A stretch of 6,045 nucleotides of DNA from Bdellovibrionales bacterium (GTDB lineage: Bacteria > Bdellovibrionota > UBA2361 > JAGRAS01), in NCBI GenBank assembly GCA_020434465.1, contig JAGRAS010000110.1, forward strand, positions 1-6,045, read 5' to 3'. The translations under genes were made by a program, and so were the position numbers. The notes beneath the pieces were generated by a model. That model saw only the letters and a list, made by a program, of their open reading frames with translations, was not told the origin of the DNA and did no database searches. This document shows, one piece after another, positions 1-4,721 of this stretch. How positions within the stretch are numbered: the first letter of the stretch is position 1; every line of letters begins with the position of its first letter.

Positions 1-721
1 ATGCAATGTAATCTGTTCTTAATGGAAAAGTTGAAAGGTTAGAAATCCCTAATAACATCCATGAAAGCAAGATAATACCAAATGTTTTATCCTTCCAAAC
101 TAAAGAAAGTCTATTTAGAGGATTGATGCTGGTTTTTACAAGTTTATTACTTGGTATTTTGTAGGCTGAAAATGAAGCTGCTAAATAAAACAGAAAATAA
201 ATAATTGGAATTAATCTAAAGCCACTTATATTGTCACCTAATAAAAAACTAATAAATACTCCAGTAATAACCTTAGAAGTTAAGCCTAACAAAAACATTT
301 TGCTATAAGATAAACCAATACTATGACTTGGGCTGTTTTGCTGCCAAAGAGTGGCAATAAGCGGAGGGCTGCAAGCTGGAAAAATTGCTGAAAGACCTAC
401 ACCAATAAGAAATAATTCAAGTGAATTGCCGAATGCAATAAAAAGCATTCCAATTGCACCAATTAAGTATAGTAAGGAAAGTGCTTTAGAAATTCTAATT
501 TGAAAAGCTGATAAAATAGTCAGCATAAAAGGAGACAGAAAAAAGAAAAAAAACGCAGATGAGGCAATAAAGCTTTTAACCAAAGAGCCAGCAGTAAAGT
601 ATTGCACGGCAATTAATAGCCAGATAGTCCATGCTTCATCCACAGGCATAGTAGTGATAAAGCGAACTAGCTCCCATTTTTTCATAGAATTGAAAGCTTT
701 TTCTTTAAGTGCGGGGCTCAT
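1..721 (-). CDS. Major facilitator superfamily-type transporter, N-terminal part (3' end beyond window)
   Basis: The frame is open from an ATG at 721 to the left edge, giving 240 codons without a stop, so this is about the first 55-60% of a typical 400-residue MFS carrier. It is strongly hydrophobic. By eye there are helices near residues 31-45, 47-68, 81-97, 102-123, 142-161 and 169-187. A polar linker follows at about 188-210, and a seventh helix starts near 213. Six helices, a cytoplasmic loop and a seventh helix are the MFS pattern. The protein would sit in the inner membrane; the substrate cannot be told. A Phe-rich run lies at residues 57-61. The start is 18 bases after the stop of the release-factor-like gene on the same strand, which suggests one transcript. 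No clear Shine-Dalgarno site precedes it. The family assignment rests on the helix pattern and general likeness, not on a signature motif. Confidence 0.75.
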   Translation of the reverse strand, partial: MSPALKEKAFNSMKKWELVRFITTMPVDEAWTIWLLIAVQYFTAGSLVKSFIASSAFFFFFLSPFMLTILSAFQIRISKALSLLYLIGAIGMLFIAFGNSLELFLIGVGLSAIFPACSPPLIATLWQQNSPSHSIGLSYSKMFLLGLTSKVITGVFISFLLGDNISGFRLIPIIYFLFYLAASFSAYKIPSNKLVKTSINPLNRLSLVWKDKTFGIILLSWMLLGISNLSTFPLRTDYIA

Positions 722-739
722 AATTAGTTAAGATGTTTT

Positions 740-1168
740 CTATTCAGCTGGTTTCTTACGACTATCTTTAACTTCTGATCTTTTTCTTTTATCATCAAGC
801 ATTTTTGCCTTTGCTCTTTTGGAACGTTTAGATTTTTGCCTGCGAATTTTTTCTTTTTTTTGTATTTCAATCGAATGTTCTTTATTAAGCTTAGCATCGA
901 TTTTTAAACAAAGTTCCCTACGGGCAAAAAATCGATTTAAAGCCCGTGATCTTTCCTGCTGGCACTTTACCTCAATACCTGTCGGTTTATGTTTTAAGTA
1001 AACACAAGAAGCTGTTTTATTGATTTTTTGACCACCTTTTCCTGAACCACGTATAAATTTTTCTATTAGATCTGACTCTTTAACTCCAAGTTTTTCCATT
1101 AATTTGGCAAGTTGACGCTCTTTAGCAAGGCTGACCCCAAATTTATTGTTACTTAGCATATTCATCAT
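740..1168 (-). CDS. Peptide chain release factor-like protein (stand-alone GGQ domain)
   Basis: The 142-residue product carries the RF-1-type catalytic domain with GGQ at residues 45-47, in the context GSGKGGQKINKTASCVYLKH. A conserved CQQERSRALN stretch follows at 69-78. The Gln of GGQ places water for hydrolysis of peptidyl-tRNA in the ribosomal A site. The codon-recognition domain of RF1/RF2 is absent. Residues from about 95 to the end form a Lys/Arg-rich tail, as in ArfB (YaeJ) and mitochondrial mtRF-R (C12orf65), where the tail engages the ribosome. The likely role is therefore rescue of stalled ribosomes rather than stop-codon reading. This role is inferred from the family, and the sequence looks closer to the bacterial 'release factor-like' group than to ArfB itself. 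ATG codons at residues 1, 2 and 4 compete as start, and no strong Shine-Dalgarno site decides between them. The gene ends in TAG and is followed by the transporter gene. Confidence 0.88.
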   Translation of the reverse strand: MMNMLSNNKFGVSLAKERQLAKLMEKLGVKESDLIEKFIRGSGKGGQKINKTASCVYLKHKPTGIEVKCQQERSRALNRFFARRELCLKIDAKLNKEHSIEIQKKEKIRRQKSKRSKRAKAKMLDDKRKRSEVKDSRKKPAE

Positions 1169-1268
1169 TATTTATATTCTTTTGCCTAAAATGCATAGAA
1201 TAAATGTTCAAACTTATGCAACACAAGCGAAAATAAGGCCCATAAGACATATAGATATAGTTTTTTAC

Positions 1269-1272
1269 AGGT
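1269..1272 (+). promoter_or_regulatory. Probable ribosome binding site that sets the start at 1278
   Basis: AGGT at this position lies five bases before the ATG at 1278. The earlier in-frame starts, a TTG at 1146 and an ATG at 1191, have no comparable purine-rich site. The match is only partial. Confidence 0.45.
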
Positions 1273-1277
1273 ACAAA

Positions 1278-2246
1278 ATGAGAGCAAGTACAGGCGTAAG
1301 CCCAACAGCTAAAGAGGTTGCTGAGGTAGTTGAAGCTGCTGAAGCCGCACAGGCTGGTGGTGCTGATGAACCATTAAAAGGTAGCAAAATACCAAAATTA
1401 CCCCTCGATCTTCCAGGGCGAATATTAAACAGTAGGCTAGATGTACTTATGCAAGCCTTAGAAATGCTTATTGATGGTGCGCAAAGAAATATTGGTAGAG
1501 GCACTGGAAAACCAGGTGATTATTTTGATGAAAGAATGAAGCAACAGGAAGCTTTAGCTAAGGCAGCAAGTAAAGCTAATAACACTCCTAAAAAAATAGA
1601 AAATCAAACAAACGATGAAGTGTCTGCAACTACTAAAAAAGAATCGGAAAATAAAAGTGAGGAAGCAGATTTAGCACCTGAAGAAGAGGATAAGCGCGAT
1701 CAGAGGATTCTTAAAGCTTGGGAGTCTGTCTGGGAAAACTTAATTTCAGGAGGACATTCACCTGAGGCTTTAAAGCTTGCTGTTAGGATATATAGTACTA
1801 ATGAGAGTGCTGATTTTTCTTGCTCAAAGCAAAGTGATTTAATGATCCGTGCTGATATAATTGGCTCTCAGCATGACTCAAATGTTTTATCACCAAAATA
1901 TGTAGATGATCGATTTAAAGAACAAGTTAACTCCGCTTATGAAAAAGAGCTTGATGAGTTTCAGAGAGGTATTGATCGCTTAGTAGTTTCAGCTAATGAT
2001 ATCAAACCAATCAGTCAGATAATAGATTATACAATGGCAGGAATTAGAAAGCTAAGGCTAGATAATAAGCGTACAAATTCTGAAAAAACACTTGCTTTAG
2101 AAAATATTAAAAACGCAGCAGTAAGATTTGCAAGGTCTTATTCTATAGAAGATTCGCTTGATGAGGTTTTAGAAAAGGGGCAATCCTTAATTGAAACCAT
2201 TAAAGAAAATTCAGGTATAGAGATTAAAGCCTTTGAGCAACTTTAA
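1278..2246 (+). CDS. Hypothetical protein, 322 aa, helical with charged linker
   Basis: I do not recognise this protein. From the ATG at 1278 it has 322 residues and no signal peptide or membrane segment. Residues 11-30 are an Ala/Glu/Val-rich helix. Residues 45-70 look like an amphipathic helix (PGRILNSRLDVLMQALEMLI). Residues 95-145 are a low-complexity, Lys/Glu/Asn/Thr-rich and probably disordered linker. From 143 to the end a second helical domain includes LKAWESVWENLISGGHSPEALK and a charged C-terminal half. The start was chosen because AGGT sits five bases upstream. The longer frame, opened by a TTG at 1146, would overlap the divergent release-factor gene and add an implausible hydrophobic leader. 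A 109-base gap separates it from that divergent gene, and 123 bases separate it from the next gene on the same strand. It is likely cytoplasmic or a secreted effector or structural protein without a classical signal; neither can be shown. Confidence 0.7.
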   Translation: MRASTGVSPTAKEVAEVVEAAEAAQAGGADEPLKGSKIPKLPLDLPGRILNSRLDVLMQALEMLIDGAQRNIGRGTGKPGDYFDERMKQQEALAKAASKANNTPKKIENQTNDEVSATTKKESENKSEEADLAPEEEDKRDQRILKAWESVWENLISGGHSPEALKLAVRIYSTNESADFSCSKQSDLMIRADIIGSQHDSNVLSPKYVDDRFKEQVNSAYEKELDEFQRGIDRLVVSANDIKPISQIIDYTMAGIRKLRLDNKRTNSEKTLALENIKNAAVRFARSYSIEDSLDEVLEKGQSLIETIKENSGIEIKAFEQL

Positions 2247-2369
2247 GCTTTTAAAAAACCTTTTTCCTCAATTTAAACAGCTAGTTAATAAACACTTTTT
2301 TTAGAAGCAAATTCCTAAAAGTTACAGATATGTTTTAAAGGCTAAATCTATAATTTTTTAGGTGTTTCT
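2247..2369. other. AT-rich intergenic region without a clear terminator
   Basis: This 123-base gap is very AT-rich. It contains T-runs at 2261-2265 and 2296-2302, but no convincing GC-rich hairpin precedes either. A perfect TATAAT occurs at 2349-2354. It has no good -35 partner at 16-18 bases, and a start seven bases downstream would fall inside the ribosome binding site at 2360-2364. Whether the 525-residue gene has its own promoter or is read through from the 322-residue gene stays open. Confidence 0.4.
2360..2364 (+). promoter_or_regulatory. Ribosome binding site of the 525-aa gene
   Basis: AGGTG lies five bases before the ATG at 2370. This supports that codon as the start; no earlier in-frame ATG competes. 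Confidence 0.6.
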
Positions 2370-3947
2370 ATGGTTTCTGCCTCGGTTGATAAAGGAAAAA
2401 AACAAAGTCCTAAAACTTCTGCTACAGATGAAGCACAAGATTTTGCTATTGCAAGCTTAGAATCTTCTTTTTCTCCAACTGATAGTGACAAGTTACAATC
2501 CAGGCTAGATCAAACTTCCGCTGTTAAAAAAAATCTTAGCAAGCCACAATCAAATGAAAATCAAACGGAACGACTTGCTAGACTAAAAAGCCTTAATGCC
2601 AATCAGGATCAAAGAACACGTGCCCATGAAAGCCGTTTAGAGCAGATAAGAGCTTTAAGGGACAATTCTTCACCCTGGCTAAGAACTGTAGCAGGTACAC
2701 TAGCAGAAGGGATTGATAAGACTTTAAAATCAGTACTCGGTAAAATTGCTGTAGAAGTTGTTTCTAGACCAGCTCTTTATTTTTGGGAACGTGCTGCAAA
2801 TATGCCAACAGCTATAGCCTCCAGGATACATTTTAGTGCAAGAAGAAGAGATGAATTAAGATCTCATGTAGCAGAAAGAAAAATTAAAATACACGAACGT
2901 TTAGAAAACTTGCGTGAAAGGCTTGATGGTGTTTCTGCTGAACGCAGAGAAGTTTATGCAACTTTTTGGATTAAATTACTCGCACTAGAGGCAGTTCAAA
3001 ACAGATCTAGAACCGCTAAGTGGGTTGGAAATAAAATCAATAAAGGTATTACGGCAATAAGAGAGAGAAGCCAAGTTAAAAGCGGATTAAAAATTGAAAG
3101 ATGTAAACTTTCATTTATGAAAGATGCTTATCAGAGAATCTCAAGTACAGATGTTGATCCTGAGACTAAAAAAGCAATGCACAATTCCCTGCATAAAAAA
3201 GGAGTTGAAATTGCCAATCGCTTACAGGATGCAAAAACCACTCAAGCAAAAGCTTTTGTTGTAAAAGTTGCAAAAATTGAAGTAGGACATTTAGTTGGTG
3301 AGCTCTTACGAGACGTTAAAAAGCTTGAAAAAGTTCAAGATAAGAGTCGTGTAAGAGAAGAAAAGCTTGCTAGAAAAGTTTCAGGGCTTTTAGATTTAAA
3401 AGATAGAAAAGCTATGCTGAGCAGATTCGACGAAGCTAAAAAAACAAAAGACGCTGCATGTAATAAGGATAGTACAATTGAAGATAGACTAAAGGCATAT
3501 CAGGAATATGAAGAGGCCTTAAACAAGATTAAGGCTGAATTCTCTGGATTACTAGAAGAGCAACGAAAAGTAGATAGGCAGGATTTTTTAAGATCTAAAA
3601 CTGTAGCCCATGTAGGCTTAGAAAGCTTATCTTTAGGACTTTCTCGTGGGCTAACAACTTTAGCCTTAAAAGAAAATATAAAATACAAAGTTGTACAAAG
3701 CCTTAGCATGGAAGAGTTAGAATTGGTTTTAGATGAAATTAAAGACCGAGGATTAGATGTTTTAGATGAAAATGGGAATGAAATAGATATTGATACTTTA
3801 TCAGAGCTAATTAGAAATTTAAAACTTGGGCAAGAAACTGATGATCAAAAAATGAAACTTACTCTAGAGAATGGCGATGAATACGGAATAATTACAAAAG
3901 CAATGCAAGTTGCAGCTAGTAAAATTGAAGAAATAGTAGAATTTTAA
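2370..3947 (+). CDS. Hypothetical basic helical/coiled-coil protein, 525 aa
   Basis: I do not recognise this protein. It has no signal peptide. Residues 1-100 are polar, Ser/Gln/Lys-rich and probably disordered. Residues 101-155 hold the most hydrophobic stretch, including SPWLRTVAGTLAEGI and RPALYFWERAANM. This could be an amphipathic membrane-contacting or core helix, but it is not a clear transmembrane segment. Residues 155-405 are Arg/Lys/Glu-rich with heptad-like patterns (for example AERKIKIHERLENLRERLDG at 168-187), typical of long helices or coiled coil. Residues 410-440 form a less charged helical stretch with Gly, Ser and Leu. The C-terminus from about 447 turns acidic (MEELELVLDEIKDRG). 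The body is strongly basic overall. Start and frame are well supported by AGGTG upstream and by the tightly coupled acidic gene nine bases downstream. It could be a structural or nucleoid-like protein, or an effector whose partner is the acidic protein; none of these is demonstrated. Confidence 0.75.
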   Translation: MVSASVDKGKKQSPKTSATDEAQDFAIASLESSFSPTDSDKLQSRLDQTSAVKKNLSKPQSNENQTERLARLKSLNANQDQRTRAHESRLEQIRALRDNSSPWLRTVAGTLAEGIDKTLKSVLGKIAVEVVSRPALYFWERAANMPTAIASRIHFSARRRDELRSHVAERKIKIHERLENLRERLDGVSAERREVYATFWIKLLALEAVQNRSRTAKWVGNKINKGITAIRERSQVKSGLKIERCKLSFMKDAYQRISSTDVDPETKKAMHNSLHKKGVEIANRLQDAKTTQAKAFVVKVAKIEVGHLVGELLRDVKKLEKVQDKSRVREEKLARKVSGLLDLKDRKAMLSRFDEAKKTKDAACNKDSTIEDRLKAYQEYEEALNKIKAEFSGLLEEQRKVDRQDFLRSKTVAHVGLESLSLGLSRGLTTLALKENIKYKVVQSLSMEELELVLDEIKDRGLDVLDENGNEIDIDTLSELIRNLKLGQETDDQKMKLTLENGDEYGIITKAMQVAASKIEEIVEF

Positions 3948-3956
3948 AGGTCAAAA

Positions 3957-4199
3957 ATGGAAAAAGAAACAGAAAATCAAGAGTTGATGGAAGTAGAAGA
4001 AGTAGAAAAATTTATGAATGATTTTTTACATGACTTAGAAATTCTTAAAGAACTAAATCAAATCTGTGATCAAGAAACTGCTGAGTATGATCTTTTGGCT
4101 GAAGAACTAGTAGAGCATGAAGCCTCTAGTTTATATATCTCTGAGCAAATCTTAACTGAAGCTGATATTGCCTTAACTGAATTAGAAAAAGAGGTTTAA
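3957..4199 (+). CDS. Small, strongly acidic hypothetical protein, 80 aa
   Basis: The product has 21 Glu and 5 Asp against 4 Lys and no Arg, so its net charge is about -22. It is predicted to be helical throughout, with Leu/Ile/Val spaced for an amphipathic helix or helical hairpin (FLHDLEILKELNQI at about 23-36, and 57-79). There is one Cys, at 37, and no membrane segment. AAGG at 3947-3950 overlaps the TAA of the preceding gene and lies six bases before the ATG. Translation is therefore probably coupled to the 525-residue gene, and the two products are probably made in proportion. Small acidic helical proteins next to larger basic ones are often dedicated chaperones or charge-neutralising partners, such as type III secretion chaperones. 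That is inference only. No family is recognised and the length is short, but spacing and composition make it a real gene. Confidence 0.7.
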   Translation: MEKETENQELMEVEEVEKFMNDFLHDLEILKELNQICDQETAEYDLLAEELVEHEASSLYISEQILTEADIALTELEKEV

Positions 4200-4205
4200 G
4201 ACCCC

Positions 4206-4231
4206 AGTTTTATTAAACTATTAGCTTTTTT
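4206..4231 (+). terminator. Possible weak terminator after the acidic gene
   Basis: AGTTT-TATT-AAACT at 4206-4219 can fold into a five-base stem with a four-base loop. A run of six T follows at 4226-4231, after a six-base spacer. The stem is short and AT-rich and the spacer is longer than usual, so it may be chance in AT-rich DNA. The position, just past the end of a gene block, is right. Confidence 0.25.
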
Positions 4232-4240
4232 CTGTTCTTA

Positions 4241-4269
4241 TTGAAAATGAAACATTTTTGCATTAAACT
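4241..4269 (+). promoter_or_regulatory. Candidate sigma-70-type promoter for the MerC-domain gene
   Basis: TTGAAA at 4241-4246 and TAAACT at 4264-4269 are separated by 17 bases and resemble -35 and -10 boxes (five and four of six consensus bases). Transcription would begin near 4276. That makes the ATG at 4276 leaderless, or leaves a leader of about 18 bases for the ATG at 4294. The match is modest in a very AT-rich gap. Confidence 0.3.
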
Positions 4270-4275
4270 AATCTA

Positions 4276-4659
4276 ATGGAATGGGCACAAGAAATGCTTA
4301 AAAGTTCGGAATTATTTAAAAGTACTTTATTGAAAAGTACGAAGTCAGATTATCTGGCAATAATACTTTCTGTCTTGTGTATGATTCATTGTATTGGGCT
4401 TCCTATACTTATAGCATTTGCACCCTCACTTAGCCTTGCGCATGGTGAGTATACACACTTTATCTTTTTTATTTTTGTTACAGCTTTTGCAATTTATTCA
4501 TTTGCTCGCGGATACTCGATTCACAAAACTCTTTACCCAGTTAAATTAGCAATCTTAGGCTTAGTTCTAATTTTTCTTGCAATCTTTGCACCGCATATAC
4601 ATTTTTTAAATATTTTCACACTTGAAAATCTTCTTACTACTATAGGCGGAATAGTTTAA
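4276..4659 (+). CDS. MerC-domain inner-membrane protein, ended early by an in-frame TAA
   Basis: The 127-residue product matches the MerC-domain pattern. A first helix holds the conserved LCMIHCIGLPILIAF (residues 34-48), with Cys35, His38 and Cys39 as candidate metal ligands. A His-containing loop (His56, His61), a second helix at about 61-77 and ARGYSIHK (78-84) follow. A third helix spans about 88-106, then APHIHF and LENLLTTIGGIV open the fourth helix. MerC proteins sit in the inner membrane and take up mercuric ion; many chromosomal MerC-domain proteins have no proven substrate. The TAA at 4657-4659 cuts the fourth helix. The family's usual ending is found just beyond it in the same frame (4660-4713). 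The start is uncertain: ATG 4276 has no Shine-Dalgarno site, and ATG 4294 (residue 7) is equally possible. No merR, merA or merT neighbour is present, so a mercury operon is not indicated. The gene may be a recent pseudogene, a tolerated truncation, or contain a sequencing error. Confidence 0.85.
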   Translation: MEWAQEMLKSSELFKSTLLKSTKSDYLAIILSVLCMIHCIGLPILIAFAPSLSLAHGEYTHFIFFIFVTAFAIYSFARGYSIHKTLYPVKLAILGLVLIFLAIFAPHIHFLNIFTLENLLTTIGGIV

Positions 4660-4713
4660 ATATACGCTCACCTTTTAAACATAAAAGGCTGTCGGTGTAG
4701 TTGTTGTAATTAG
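4660..4713 (+). pseudogene. C-terminal remainder of the MerC-domain gene beyond the nonsense codon
   Basis: Read in the same frame past the TAA, 17 codons give IYAHLLNIKGCRCSCCN and then a TAG at 4711-4713. The AH-L-L-N element and following Cys match the usual end of MerC-domain proteins, where the fourth helix closes with (A/G)HLLN followed by a basic, Cys-containing tail. The frame is unchanged, so a single base substitution in codon 128 is enough to explain the break. Restored, the protein would have 145 residues, close to the family's normal length. Confidence 0.75.
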
Positions 4714-4721
4714 TAGCTGGT

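Noticed and set aside
819..1001. Plus-strand 60-codon open frame
   Set aside because: It lies fully antisense to the release-factor-like gene, whose GGQ domain is clearly the coding strand.
1146..1277. Longer N-terminus for the 322-residue protein, starting with a hydrophobic leader (LLSIFIIIYILLP) that looks like a membrane anchor
   Set aside because: It begins with TTG, overlaps the start of the divergent release-factor-like gene by 23 bases, and has no ribosome binding site. The ATG at 1278 has AGGT at the right distance.
1265..1504. Minus-strand 79-codon open frame
   Set aside because: It is a shadow of the Ala/Glu-rich N-terminus of the 322-residue gene and shows no domain.
2349..2354. 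Perfect TATAAT as the promoter of the 525-residue gene
   Set aside because: No -35 box lies at 16-18 bases, and the implied transcript would begin within the ribosome binding site. In such AT-rich DNA the hexamer is expected by chance.
3500..3709. Minus-strand 69-codon open frame
   Set aside because: It is antisense to the 525-residue gene, which is supported by a ribosome binding site and a coupled downstream gene.
3765..3832. EF-hand-like DENGNEIDID segment (residues 466-475) near the C-terminus of the 525-residue protein
   Set aside because: With Gly at loop position 6, position 1 would be Val and position 12 lacks Glu, so the calcium-binding pattern is not met.
4671..4688. Inverted repeat CCTTTT-AAACAT-AAAAGG between the convergent genes, as a bidirectional terminator
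   Set aside because: The stem is only six mostly A/T pairs and no T-run follows on either strand. It also falls in the codons for the conserved MerC ending.
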